From Pleodorina starrii (Eukaryota; Chlorophyta; Chlorophyceae; Chlamydomonadales; Volvocaceae): a DNA stretch of 64,000 nucleotides. A program made the position numbers and the translations under genes. The notes below the pieces were generated by a model. The model worked only from the letters and a program-made list of their open reading frames with translations. It made no database searches and had not been told where the DNA came from. Shown here in pieces: positions 19,186 to 31,100 of this stretch (position 1 is the first letter of the stretch; each line of letters starts with the position of its first letter). The stretch covers positions 25,001-89,000 of the forward strand of contig BRXU01000028.1 in NCBI GenBank assembly GCA_030267565.1. The letters are read 5' to 3'.

Positions 19186-22100
19186 ATGCTGCAATGGTTT
19201 GATGGAAAGGGTTTTAAGGCGAAGGACGTGTACTTCGCTCTGCACCCAGGGTCAAAGAAGGACCATACGAGTAGATACACTTCAGACCTTCCAAGAGAGA
19301 CATTTAGTTACGGTGAAGGAAAAGGTAGTTATCAAGCACCTGTAATTAAAACTTGGGCCCAGTTACTCGACTTCGCCGTTCGCGCGCAAAAGCGTAAGTC
19401 AACCCGAGACCGCCGCTCGCGTCTTGCCATCAGCAAAGACTGAACCAAAACTGTTTCCTTATGCACAGACATCAATGTCGCAAACTTCTTTGAGCAAAAT
19501 GGAGAAGTCCTTGAGCGACACCTCGGGCAGCGCCCTAACGCCGGAGGAGCGGAGAGCTTGCCCGCCGCTGTCAAAGCCCACTTCAGCACCTTGTCCACTC
19601 TCACGGACGGCACCATCCATGGCACGGTTCGCGACTATAAGGTTCTCCAGACACTCCTGCAGGACGTTGAGCTGCACACCAAGTCCTCCTTCACCGTCCG
19701 TCGTCACGCACGGCGGGGTGCAATCCTCTCCATTTTCCAGGCTTGCAAGTTCGGGGGCGACCCAAGGTGGCGGGTGAGGCCCCTGCAGTACCGCATGCGC
19801 GTCAATATCGTTGTAGTCCCTCCTTTCCCCCACACCAGTCCCCCCCACTCTTCTTGCATCATGCAGGCTGAGCAAGGGCACACGGCAGAGCCAGAGCCCG
19901 ACAAGCCTGTGGAGCGTCCAGCTCACGGCGGCGTCTCCGTTAGATGCGGCTGCAAAGCCAGCATCACGGTACAGCTTGCTTACGAGTACGCCCGCGAGCT
20001 CAAGCTGGCAGGAGTTCGGCCTCCAGCCCCCGCCGGCCTTGTCACTCCGGTGCCTCCCAACCCACCCGCCGCCGGGGCCGGTCAGCAGCCTCCGCCTCCA
20101 GCCCCCGCCGGCCTTGTCACTCCGGCGCCTCCCAACCCACCCGCCGCCGGGGCCGGTCGGCAGCCTCTGCCTCCAGCCCCCGCCGGCCTTGTCACTCCGG
20201 CGCCTCCCAACCCACCGGCCGCCGGGGCCGGTCGGCAGCCTCTGCCTCCAGCCCCCGCCGGCCTTGTCACTCCGGCGCCTCCCAACCCACCCGCCGCCGG
20301 GGCCGGTCAGCAGCCTCTGCCTCCAGCCCCCGCCGGCCTTGTCACTCCGGCGCCTCCCAACCCACCCGCCGCCGGGGCCGGTCAGCAGCCTCTGCCTCCA
20401 GCCCCCGCCGGCCTTGTCACTCCGGCGCCTCCCAACCCACCCGCCGCCGGGGCCGGTCAGCAGCCTCCGCCTCCAGCCCCCGCCCAGCCGGCCACCGCTG
20501 CGGTGGTAGACACCACGGTGCACGTGTGGCTGCGACTGGAGCACTCAGGCCACACGCCCGGCTGCCCTGCGGATCTTATGACACAGCCCACACACCCTCT
20601 CATTGCTGCAAAGGTGGAGGAGCTGACCTTGTTGAACATTCCGTTCGGAACGCTGACCACCCAGCTCCACAGCTACGTGGATGGGCTTGTGAAGGAGCTC
20701 GGGCTGAAGGGCGTGGACCCCGCGTTCGACGCGCGGTTCTACCCCAGGGACGAAACAATTCGCAACCTGCAGCAGCGGGCCAAGCAGAGGGCGCGACTTC
20801 ATCAGATCGACCAGGTGGCTGTCATGCGGGAGGTCGAGAGGATGCAGGCGGAGGCTCCAGACGACAAGTGGTTGTTCCGGCCGTGCGGTCCCAGTCAGCG
20901 CATGTTGCTGGTGTACCAGTCAGCTGAGCAGCGGCGGCTTTTGGCGGAGTACGGCAACACCATCGTGGGCATGGACGCGACCTACAAGACCAACAAGTGG
21001 AACTTCCCGCTCTACTTGATAAACATCGTCAACAACCATGGGCACGGCATCCCGGTGGCCATGTTCCTCGTTGAGGACGAGACGATCCCGTCGCTAACGG
21101 AGGCGCTGGGCGTCGTCAAGTCTTGGAACGAGCACTGGGAGCCGGAGTACTTCATGACCGACAAGTGCGACTCGGAGCAAGGCGCTGTCCAGGCAGTCTT
21201 TGAGGGACGCACCCGGAACCTACTCTGCGACTTCCATCGCCTTCAGTCTCTGCACCGCTGGATCTACGACTCCAAGCACGGTATACCGGCCGACAAGTAA
21301 GCACATGAAGACCCCGCCGTGGTCATCCTGATCTAGGCGTGGCGAACAACGGTTTTGTTTCCGTGCAGGCGCGACGACCTATTCGACCTGCTGAAAGCTT
21401 TGGGGAGCGCCTCGACCGTTGCTGAGTTTGAGGCGCAGATTGACATTCTCACCAAGACGGAGGTCTACCGCAAGTGCCCACAGCTCAAAACGTACCTCGA
21501 CTCCGAGTGGCTGGGCTGCGCCGAGAAGTGGGCGGCGTGCTACCGACAGGTAAGCATAAAGCTGCACCAGAGAGGGTGGAATGATCATGACAATGATTGT
21601 CTTGTTTTTCGTAGGCCTTCCATGGCGGTATCAACACGAACAACCACATGGAGAGCCTCAACCGCACGGTGAAGGCCAAGTGGCTGGACGACCGGCTGGA
21701 CAACCGGCTGGACTCACTGCTCCGTGTGTACGTCAAGGGCATTGTTCCGTACTACACACAGAAACATGCACTGCACCAAGTCAGGTCATCGAGGTAAGCA
21801 CGATTTGTCTAGATGCCCGCGATGGTAGCCGTACCTCACCCATCCAACATGAACCCCCCTGCCACACCTGCTCCGTCTTGCATGCTCACAGGTGGACGCG
21901 CGCAACGCATCGTCAAGCGCTGCCGCTTTGGGCGGATGGGCGCCCGCAGCCCGTCGTCCTTCGCCTGTTGCACAAGCAGCAACGGGCGGCGGCAGAACAC
22001 AACGCGGGCGTTGATGCTGAAGCCAGCAGGGATGGCGACGATGCGTACTACGTGGAGAAGTCCACCAAGACGCTCGAAGTCATGCGGCGGCGTGCTGTGC

Positions 22101-24214
22101 TAAGCCGGCAGTTACCCCCCAGCACCACGCTCCAGCAGTACCGGGAGAAGCTGACCCAGCAGGACGCTCACTATCGCGTCAGCATCGTGGACGGAACCTG
22201 CACGTGCGGCGACTACTGCGCTCGGAAGGAGCCCTGCAAGCACATGTTCCTCGTGCTCGAGGCAATCGGGGGCGACTTCGCCGACCTGCCACTGTCCCTC
22301 ACCCGGCAGCCTCACCTCGTCCTAGACCAGCACGTCATTGGCAATGCGCGCCCAGTCGCAAGGCCAACTGGAACGCCAGCCACGCCCTTCCTCGCGGCCG
22401 ATGAGGGGGACCCCGATATGGTGGAGCTGGAGCGGGAAGCCGACCGGGCCCTGCAGCGTGAGGTCAACACCGTGGAGGCGGAGGCAGCTGCTCAGGATGC
22501 GGCCGATCCGGATGCGACTGACGGGAGGGAGACTGATGGCGAGGCGGCCGGTAGCGCGGCGGATGAGAGTGCAGATGACGTGCAGGAAGCTGCAACGCAG
22601 GCGCACGAAAGGCCCCAAGGTCCCGACATGGCAGCCACGCTTAAGGCCAGCCTCAAGGTGCTGACAAGCGCGGCGCACGCAGTGACGGACCCGGCCGCCC
22701 TGGAGGACATGGTGCGGGTGACAAACATGCTCATTGAGCGAGTGCAGCCGCACATGCCAGCAGCCGCTTTCGACCAGCTGACGGCGGGCAAGCGGCGTCG
22801 GCGGCAGATCGGGCGGGCAGCAGCTGACACACAGAACATGAGGCCGGACGAGGGCAGCGGCAGCGACCCAGAGGATTTCCGCGCGATCCGTGCCCGTGGC
22901 AGGCCGCGCAAGTGCGCCGCGGATAAGCACGCCTTCCCCCCGACAGTGGTGGCGACCATGACGGACGAGCGACTCACACAACTGGCGACCCTCCCGTTGC
23001 AGCGCCCTCGTGCACCACCTGCAGGCGCGCCGTCAGACCGGCGGCCACTCCAGGAGATCCAAGCTCCGCCCGCTGTGCGCCAGGAGCAGACACAGCAGCC
23101 GCCGGGGCCTGCGGGCAAGGGGCCCAGGGGTGTGGCAGATGAGGGCCCAGCCTTCGGCAACGTGCCCAACCCACGCCTCTATGCGTGCTCGCAGCAGGAA
23201 GTTATCGCCGCGGGGTACATGACGCTGGACAAACAGGCGGCTGCAAGCGGAAGCTGGCCTCCCGGGCTTCCCGCGCCGTCCCAGCTTGCAGCTCTAAGCT
23301 CGGACCAAGTGGCGGTTCTACCGGAGGCGTGCTGGCCCTTTGTGCCACAGGGTTCCGCCGCCTGGAAACTGCTACGGGCAGGGAGGCTCACCGCAAGCGT
23401 GTTCGGTACTATGCTGGGCTTCAAGGAGAAGGACGCATGCGGTCACCTCGACGTCAGCAAGGCATGGGTGGATCACGAGGCGGCTGTGCAGCTTTACGCG
23501 GAGCTGCGCGGCCAGCGGGTGGCAGCGAGCCAAGTGCTGCCGGAGTTCGAGTGGGGACTGGCGCACGAGGCCAACTGCCGGCTGCTGCTGCTGCGGAAGC
23601 TTACGGAAACGCCATGGTTCCGTGCAGCCCAGTCCGTGGAGCTACGTGAGGTCGGCTTCTTGCCCTGGCGCCCACCTTCGTTCGTCATCCTGCCCTCTCA
23701 GATGGGCGTCGTCCCGCTCACGGTGGCGCTACCGCCCATGGGGGCCTCCAGCGACGACATCCTCGTGGTGCAGCAGGCAGGTGGGGAGGTCCTGCGCATC
23801 GCCGCAGAATACAAGGCATCGTTCCCATTCGTGAAAGACAGCAGCGGGGCTGCGGCATACAAGTACCTCGGCGGAGCCAAGCGGCTACCGCAAACCTTGC
23901 CGCCGATGTACTACGCACAAGTGCAGCTGGCCATGCAGGCGTGCAGCGCGACGCACTGCGTCCTGGTGTACTACGGAATCAACAAGTCCAAGCTGTACCT
24001 GGTAGCGCGTGACGACGCGTGGTGCAGCGAGGCCCTGGCGTTCGCGAGCAGCTTCTGGGGGAGGCAGGCGGCGCCACCGGAGAACTTCGGCGTATACTGG
24101 GGTGGAGAGCAGTATATCCACTTCCTGAAGGAGACGGCTAAGCGCTGCGCGGCGGTCGCCAACTTCGAGTTGGCAAGCATGCGCGGGGGAGAAAACGCGC
24201 GGTTCTTGGCGTAG
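19186..24214 (+). CDS. DDE transposase with SWIM finger and YqaJ-like nuclease, six exons
   Basis: Exons 19186-19393, 19469-19773, 19867-21296, 21369-21549, 21615-21793 and 21892-24214 join in phase to 1541 codons plus stop. All donors are GT (mostly GTAAGC/T) and all acceptors are AG. The N-terminal region is unknown, followed by a 25-residue Pro/Ala repeat (exon 3). The MULE-type DDE core comes next: GMDATYKTNKWNF (Asp, about residue 540), MTDKCDSEQGAV (Asp, about 600) and NNHMESLNRTVK (Glu, about 720, in exon 5). A SWIM zinc finger CTCGDYCARKEPCKH follows at about 870, then an acidic linker. The C-terminal domain (about 1250-1500) has W-x2-LRAGRLTAS, EWGLAHE, the E-x-K motif in EYKASFPF and a Gln helix YYAQVQLAM, the pattern of YqaJ/lambda-exonuclease-like PD-(D/E)XK nucleases. 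All key residues are present and no stop is seen, so it may be active. The fusion is the notable point. Confidence 0.85.
20026..20475 (+). repeat. 75-bp coding minisatellite, six units
   Basis: Six in-frame copies of a 75-bp unit encoding PAPAGLVTPAPPNPPAAGAG plus five residues, a flexible proline-rich linker in the transposase. The left breakpoint of the 7.7-kb tandem duplication (20455) falls in the last unit. Confidence 0.95.
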
Positions 24215-25955
24215 CTAGGAGGCCCTTGCCGTTGATTCAGAGACCTTCAGTTGATTGCAAGGAGGCCGTAAGTCTTTGTTTCGCAACAAATGGCGGTCCT
24301 GAGTGTTGTTGCGAGGAATCAGATTTTTTTGTGCGAAGTGGACGTAAACAATTACAGTGTTCAATTCCTCGTTACAAATACTAATTAAGTAAATATAATT
24401 TAGAGCAAAGAACAGGCGTGCTGAAAGAACCATTTTGCTGGGTACGGCGCTCGGCCATCCCCACTAGGCGCTGCACGTACATGCGCCCGCTAGCGAATGA
24501 ACATACATTCTTCCCGCGACCACACCACAGCTCTGCTAGCCGGTCCGACCGCCTTGACGCATAATAATATTACAAAGAAGGACAAAGGTTGCAAGGGACA
24601 AACCATGAGGGGCAAACTGGTTGTTGGACGCCAAGCCGCAAATGCACGCACCATGCGGCGGTCTTCGGTCATCTTACGCCACCTTCATCACTCGGAGCCA
24701 CTATTATTTCGGCCGAAGTTAGGATAAATAATAAATAATAATGCCGAAATCAACGCATTGGAAGAAAAGTGCCTTGTGAAGAACATTCGTGACACACTAC
24801 CGTAACACTTACAGCCCGTTCATTGGAATGTTCGTGACACAGTACGTAACACTGCCCGTTCATCGAAAAGCCATAGTGGCAATCAAATCATTAATTACAG
24901 AGGAGCTGCATATCAGCTACATACAACAAAATCACGTGATATGAAAGTATAGAACTACGTCCAGCAGTAGTGTCATACGGCGGTAAACAAGTGGTTGGTG
25001 TCGGCTTCCTTGAAGCCGGAAAAAGGGCGGGGCCCCGTTGAATCCGTACGGGTTAAGTTGAGTGCTAGGGCGGGCGGCGAGGGCGTCAAGTGTGAGAGTG
25101 TCGACATTCGTGCTGACAGACAGCCAGAGCTTTATTCCCGAAATGCCTGCGGCTTAAGCAATCCGCCTCATGTATGTACAGCATCGCCCTGCATCGCGAT
25201 TCATCTCAGCACTGTGCAACTCTTCCGGCCAGCGCATTTGCGTAAGTAACCTGACAGTAGACATGGAGTGTATCATTCACATATCATGCTGACTTGCAAA
25301 TGGAAGGACAGCGGAACTGTTAGCGAGGTAGGGTCACGAAGGGTCGCGACGACGTGCACTTGCCGACGAGAGTGCAAGGCTTCGCTGCCGAGGTATTCGC
25401 CATAGAGAGGCTTGACAACCATAACATTAGGACAGGGAATGTAGAAGTCCCCTAGGTTGCCGACTGGACTTGTTGGGCGGCCCGCCGAAGACCGCCGCAT
25501 GGTGCGTGCAATCCTGTGCAATTTGCGGCTTGGCGTCCAACAACCAGCAGTTTGCCCCTCATGGTTTGTCCCTTGCAACCTTTGTAATAGTATTATGCGT
25601 CAAGTCGATCGGATCGGGTAGCAGAGCTGCTGTGGTGTTCGCGGGAAGAATGTTCGCAATGCAAACATAGTTGCGTGGTTGCCGAATTCCACTTTGAGGA
25701 ACGATGAATCTTCTGGAATTCAGAGAGGCGTTGGTTTGACCTCGGCCTCGGTCCATGGAGACTGCCAAACTGGTTTTTACTCATGCGATGTTTGTTGCGC
25801 AAAAGAAAGATACCATGCAATAAAGAAATGTAATATATTGCTTATGCCGCGTTTCCGCTGGCCGAGATTCTGCACGTTTTGTTACATCACACATCACACA
25901 TCACTGGCACGGACCCTGGGCGCTTCGCGCTGGGGCCCCGCCAAAAAATTAAACA

Positions 25956-26151
25956 AGGCGTGCATGATTGTTGCCAAGATATCAACCATGACGGTGTGCA
26001 AGACAAGAACTTGTTTGATTCACAAATAGCCAACACATTCCTTCGGAGCCGAAGACATCTTTACCACCGTCAGGATCTGGCCGACGAAGTGATTTTCGGG
26101 GAAATGGGCATTCGAAGTTCTATGGACGATCAGATTGTATGGTCTGTAGCG
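25956..26151 (+). other. Coding-like fragment flanking X (copy 1)
   Basis: An open frame with credible composition (LFDSQIANTFLRSRRHLYHR, DLADEVIFGEMGIRSS) between the end of X and the start of block R. No family recognised. It could be a host exon or a TE remnant. An identical copy is at 33661-33856. Confidence 0.3.
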
Positions 26152-28150
26152 CTACGGCCCACACCCACAACTAACACGACCACCAAAAAATTTTCGCGTA
26201 TGGCCGGCTAGCGGGGCTGGACAGAGAATGCACCAGTGATCGTTCGTGGTATATTGCCAGTAAAGCCGTAGGTGACGATGTACTTTACTGTTTTACCCAG
26301 GACTAACACGCGCAGACCCTAGTGAACCTGTTCTGTTGAGTGACTGATGCAGCGTAACGTCTTAAGGCCTAAGGCCCGGGGATGACTCTTTCACTTGTTC
26401 TGGCAGCGTTTGTCCTAAAGGCCGATGGCCCAATGGATGATTCTTTTACTCGATGGGTCAGTAGTTAGTTTAGAGGCCTGAGGCCCAGCTATCGTCTCAG
26501 CGATTCGTCGTACAGTACGGGACTTGTTGTACACTTGAGGTCTTGTGAACCGGGGAGGTTCGGGGGTTCTTGGACAGGGATCTTAGAGATGAACGTTGGC
26601 TGGTTGGGGGAGCGTCTCGGTACTAGTGTGCTAAGAGTCAGAGGGTTTGAGTCAGAGATTCCTTGCTTTATTTGCTACAATGGCTCAGAGGTTAGCTCGC
26701 GCTTGCGAGGCCTCTTATTGCCAAACTTATCGAGTCAGTTGAGTTGTGTGTCAAAAGACCGCGGCGACCGGCCTTTTATACTAACGGCGCAAGGCTGTCG
26801 TACAGCGTGTTTGGCCTGGCCAAACCTACTACGGCAACTGCAGGGAAGTGCCCTTTGGCCTCACCCAACCTACTACGGCAACTGTAGGAAAGTGCCCTTT
26901 GGCCTCACCCAACCTACTACGGCAACTGTAGGAAAGTGCCCTTTGGCCTCGCCCAACCTACTACGGCAGCTACACGAAGGTGTCATCAATCGTCCGACTG
27001 CTATTTGCGGCTTCCTCTGTAATGCGAAGTCGCACAACAATGTACTCCACTTCAATGTACTCTATTGTCAACTTCCCGCAGCTTCGTTTACACGTCTAAT
27101 CAGGCCTCCAACGTCAAACGTCGTATAAGTTCGACAAGACAATGAAATGTACATGACGCAATAAACCCACGAGTACTGAGAGTACAGATTATTCAGCAGC
27201 GCGGGTTCGAACCCACGCACATGCGATATGTAACCGTCTTGCGTTTGCGCCCATACTCAGGTGTGATGTTTTGGTATGTTAATCCATATGGCATGCGTCC
27301 GTCCATATTTTGAGCTTATGTCTCAATTACTGTCCATACACCCACAACATCGTTCCACCTTTAGACGCTACAGCGGCGCCATGTCTAATGGTTTTGGCAC
27401 TCCGGTTAACCGGAAAAAAGGACATTTTTCGCTGGACAACAAGCCCTCGCGTGTGGAGCAGACTGCTTATTCTGCGAGCACAGACCTACCACCACCACGG
27501 TGATGGTATTTTGAGCTTCGATGGGTTGCGTTTCCCACACACCCCACCGTGTCTGGGCTCCGTCTCACTCGGATCATATGTGGGTACCCACACGCATTCT
27601 TCCCAGATATGCCAGGACACATTAATGTTGGACTATCAACCTAAGTTCTACCAGTGCGGGAGACAGGGACATGGCTAAGGAGCCCACCATCAGGGCTCCC
27701 ATCAGTCTCCAACGAACCCTCTATCTGCGAAAGTCGGAATCGGACCTGCAACCTTCCGGTCAAAGATTCAGTGCCCTAATTCTTTGGCACTTCCTAGAGC
27801 ATATATTTAGGTTTACCTTGTATTACATGATTGTTATGCCATAATCGATTCCTGCAGGCCTTCCCGGTTTCATCCAGAGCGATGGTACAATGTTGCCGTC
27901 CGCAGCGACGCTTGGCTTTGCCCTCACAATATCCGCATTGAAGTTGCAAGATGTGGCTGCCCGATTGGACTATGCGACGGGCATCGTTAGCGACCTTAAC
28001 CAAACGGTTCCCGTCGACTCACTGACCATCAAGGTAAGCGGGTCGGAGATGGCAACCGTCATCGTCCAAACAAATAATAATAATAATGATACGCCCGGCC
28101 GGTAGCCGAGGCGTGGGTTATGGGAGCAGAGGGGGTGGGGTGACGGGTTT
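26152..28150. repeat. Repeat block R, copy 1 (truncated)
   Basis: Starts CTACGGCCCACACCC. It contains a 44-bp tandem repeat (about 26824-26990, 3.5 units), a tRNA T-arm-like GGTTCGAACCC at 27204-27214 and, near its right end, host exon A (27858-28033). The long plus-strand frame across 26535-27128 spans the tandem repeat and is not judged a gene. The left part may be an LTR. Confidence 0.7.
27858..28033 (+). pseudogene. Duplicated host exon A, copy 1
   Basis: A copy of the 176-bp exon at 46237-46412, with its CAG acceptor and GTAAGC donor intact (ATLGFALTISALKLQDVAAR, SDLNQTVPVDSLTIK). No exon B follows before the duplication junction, so it is probably an orphan exon. Confidence 0.75.
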
Positions 28151-28159
28151 TAGGGTTAG
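28151..28159. other. Duplication junction with telomere-like insert
   Basis: Nine bases (TAGGGTTAG) present in neither parent flank join unit 1 to unit 2. With the flanking bases the junction reads GGGTTTTAGGGTTAGGG (28145-28161), one TTTTAGGG plus one TTAGGG. TTTTAGGG is the Chlamydomonas telomere repeat. Confidence 0.8.
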
Positions 28160-31100
28160 GGTCAGCAGCCTCCGCCTCCAGCCCCCGCCCAGCCGGCCAC
28201 CGCTGCGGTGGTAGACACCACGGTGCACGTGTGGCTGCGACTGGAGCACTCAGGCCACACGCCCGGCTGCCCTGCGGATCTTATGACACAGCCCACACAC
28301 CCTCTCATTGCTGCAAAGGTGGAGGAGCTGACCTTGTTGAACATTCCGTTCGGAACGCTGACCACCCAGCTCCACAGCTACGCGGATGGGCTTGTGAAGG
28401 AGCTCGGGCTGAAGGGCGTGGACCCCGCGTTCGACGCGCGGTTCTACCCCAGGGACGAAACAATTCGCAACCTGCAGCAGCGGGCCAAGCAGAGGGCGCG
28501 ACTTCATCAGATCGACCAGGTGGCTGTCATGCGGGAGGTCGAGAGGATGCAGGCGGAGGCTCCAGAGGACAAGTGGTTGTTCCGGCCGTGCGGTCCCAGT
28601 CAGCGCATGTTGCTGGTGTACCAGTCAGCTGAGCAGCGGCGGCTTTTGGCGGAGTACGGCAACACCATCGTGGGCATGGACGCGACCTACAAGACCAACA
28701 AGTGGAACTTCCCGCTCTACTTGATAAACATCGTCAACAACCATGGGCACGGCATCCCGGTGGCCATGTTCCTCGTTGAGGACGAGACGATCCCGTCGCT
28801 AACGGAGGCGCTGGGCGTCGTCAAGTCTTGGAACGAGCACTGGGAGCCGGAGTACTTCATGACCGACAAGTGCGACTCGGAGCAAGGCGCTGTCCAGGCA
28901 GTCTTTGAGGGACGCACCCGGAACCTACTCTGCGACTTCCATCGCCTTCAGTCTCTGCACCGCTGGATCTACGACTCCAAGCACGGTATACCGGCCGACA
29001 AGTAAGCACATGAAGACCCCGCCGTGGTCATCCTGATCTAGGCGTGGCGAACAACGGTTTTGTTTCCGTGCAGGCGCGACGACCTATTCGACCTGCTGAA
29101 AGCTTTGGGGAGCGCCTCGACCGTTGCTGAGTTTGAGGCGCAGATTGACATTCTCACCAAGACGGAGGTCTACCGCAAGTGCCCACAGCTCAAAACGTAC
29201 CTCGACTCCGAGTGGCTGGGCTGCGCCGAGAAGTGGGCGGCGTGCTACCGACAGGTAAGCATAAAGCTGCACCAGAGAGGGTGGAATGATCATGACAATG
29301 ATTGTCTTGTTTTTCGTAGGCCTTCCATGGCGGTATCAACACGAACAACCACATGGAGAGCCTCAACCGCACGGTGAAGGCCAAGTGGCTGGACGACCGG
29401 CTGGACAACCGGCTGGACTCACTGCTCCGTGTGTACGTCAAGGGCATTGTTCCGTACTACACACAGAAACATGCACTGCACCAAGTCAGGTCATCGAGGT
29501 AAGCACGATTTGTCTAGATGCCCGCGATGGTAGCCGTACCTCACCCATCCAACATGAACCCCCCTGCCACACCTGCTCCGTCTTGCATGCTCACAGGTGG
29601 ACGCGCGCAACGCATCGTCAAGCGCTGCCGCTTTGGGCGGATGGGCGCCCGCAGCCCGTCGTCCTTCGCCTGTTGCACAAGCAGCAACGGGCGGCGGCAG
29701 AACACAACGCGGGCGTTGATGCTGAAGCCAGCAGGGATGGCGACGATGCGTACTACGTGGAGAAGTCCACCAAGACGCTCGAAGTCATGCGGCGGCGCGC
29801 TGTGCTAAGCCGGCAGTTACCCCCCAGCACCACGCTCCAGCAGTACCGGGAGAAGCTGACCCAGCAGGACGCTCACTATCGCGTCAGCATCGTGGACGGA
29901 ACCTGCACGTGCGGCGACTACTGCGCTCGGAAGGAGCCCTGCAAGCACATGTTCCTCGTGCTCGAGGCAATCGGGGGCGACTTCGCCGACCTGCCACTGT
30001 CCCTCACCCGGCAGCCTCACCTCGTCCTAGACCAGCACGTCATTGGCAATGCGCGCCCAGTCGCAAGGCCAACTGGAACGCCAGCCACGCCCTTCCTCGC
30101 GGCCGATGAGGGGGACCCCGATATGGTGGAGCTGGAGCGGGAAGCCGACCGGGCCCTGCAGCGTGAGGTCAACACCGTGGAGGCGGAGGCAGCTGCTCAG
30201 GATGCGGCCGATCCGGATGCGACTGACGGGAGGGAGACTGATGGCGAGGCGGCCGGTAGCGCGGCGGATGAGAGTGCAGATGACGCGCAGGAAGCTGCAA
30301 CGCAGGCGCACGAAAGGCCCCAAGGTCCCGACATGGCAGCCGCGCTTAAGGCCAGCCTCAAGGTGCTGACAAGCGCGGCGCACGCAGTGACGGACCCGGC
30401 CGCCCTGGAGGACATGGTGCGGGTGACAAACATGCTCATTGAGCGAGTGCGGCCGCACATGCCAGCAGCCGCTTTCGACCAGCTGACGGCGGGCAAGCGG
30501 CGTCGGCGGCAGATCGGGCGGGCAGCAGCTGACACACAGAACATGAGGCCGGACGAGGGCAGCGGCAGCGACCCAGAGGATTTCCGCGCGATCCGTGCCC
30601 GTGGCAGGCCGTGCAAGTGCGCCGCGGATAAGCACGCCTTCCCCCCGACAGTGGTGGCGACCATGACGGACGAGCGACTCACACAACTGGCGACCCTCCC
30701 GTTGCAGCGCCCTCGTGCACCACCTGCAGGCGTGCCGTCAGACCGGCGGCCACTCCAGGAGATCCAAGCTCCGCCCGCTGTGCGCCAGGAGCAGACACAG
30801 CAGCCGCCGGGGCCTGCGGGCAAGGGGCCCAGGGGTGTGGCAGATGAGGGCCCAGCCTTCGGCAACGTGCCCAACCCACGCCTCTATGCGTGCTCGCAGC
30901 AGGAAGTTATCGCCGCGGGGTACATGACGCTGGACAAACAGGCGGCTGCAAGCGGAAGCTGGCCTCCCGGGCTTCCCGCGCCGTCCCAGCTTGCAGCTCT
31001 AAGCTCGGACCAAGTGGCGGTTCTACCGGAGGCGTGCTGGCCCTTTGTGCCACAGGGTTCCGCCGCCTGGAAACTGCTACGGGCAGGGAGGCTCACCGCA

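Larger units (their letters stand above)
19074..24488 (+). mobile_element. MULE-Y: MULE-class transposon with nuclease-fused transposase
   Basis: A 5.4-kb autonomous-looking element. The terminal inverted repeats (19074-19132 and 24431-24488, about 58 bp, one clear mismatch) begin GGGGCGCATGTACGTGCAGC. One spliced gene fills the interior. It sits inside the left arm of element X. A 7-bp duplication (ATAGCGA) is the best-fitting target site, shorter than the 8-10 bp usual for MULEs. Confidence 0.82.
18766..25955. mobile_element. Long-TIR DNA transposon X, copy 1, split by MULE-Y
   Basis: The left arm (18766-19073 plus 24489-24670) and the right arm (about 25470-25955, inverted) are long terminal inverted repeats of roughly 450-480 bp. 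Shared landmarks are the GC hairpin end, CTCGGCCAGCGGAAACGC, TCCATGGACCGAGGCC and TTGTTGGACGCCAAGCCGC. The interior (24670-25470) has no convincing ORF, so X is non-autonomous as seen here. MULE-Y is inserted in the left arm; the copy at 53004-54340 shows the empty site. Long TIRs suggest a MULE-like or foldback class. Confidence 0.75.
20455..28150. repeat. Tandem segmental duplication, unit 1 (about 7.7 kb)
   Basis: Nearly identical to 28160-35855, with an offset of exactly 7705 bp throughout. It contains the 3' two-thirds of MULE-Y, the right half of X, most of repeat block R and host exon A. The observed differences are about two dozen substitutions. Confidence 0.97.

Noticed and set aside
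19441..19443. TGA as a disabling stop in the MULE-Y transposase
   Set aside because: It falls inside a 75-nt intron (19394-19468) with GTAAGT donor and CAG acceptor; the frame continues across.
19459..20544. 361-codon minus-strand frame opposite transposase exon 3
   Set aside because: Shadow of the GC-rich plus-strand minisatellite; Gly/Arg/Trp repeat without any family.
26535..27128. 197-codon frame in block R (also at 34240 and 44877)
   Set aside because: Spans a 44-bp tandem repeat with varying copy number, changes length between copies and lacks coding character.
27204..27214. tRNA gene at the GGTTCGAACCC motif
   Set aside because: No acceptor stem, D arm or anticodon arm can be drawn around it; only the T-arm-like palindrome is present.
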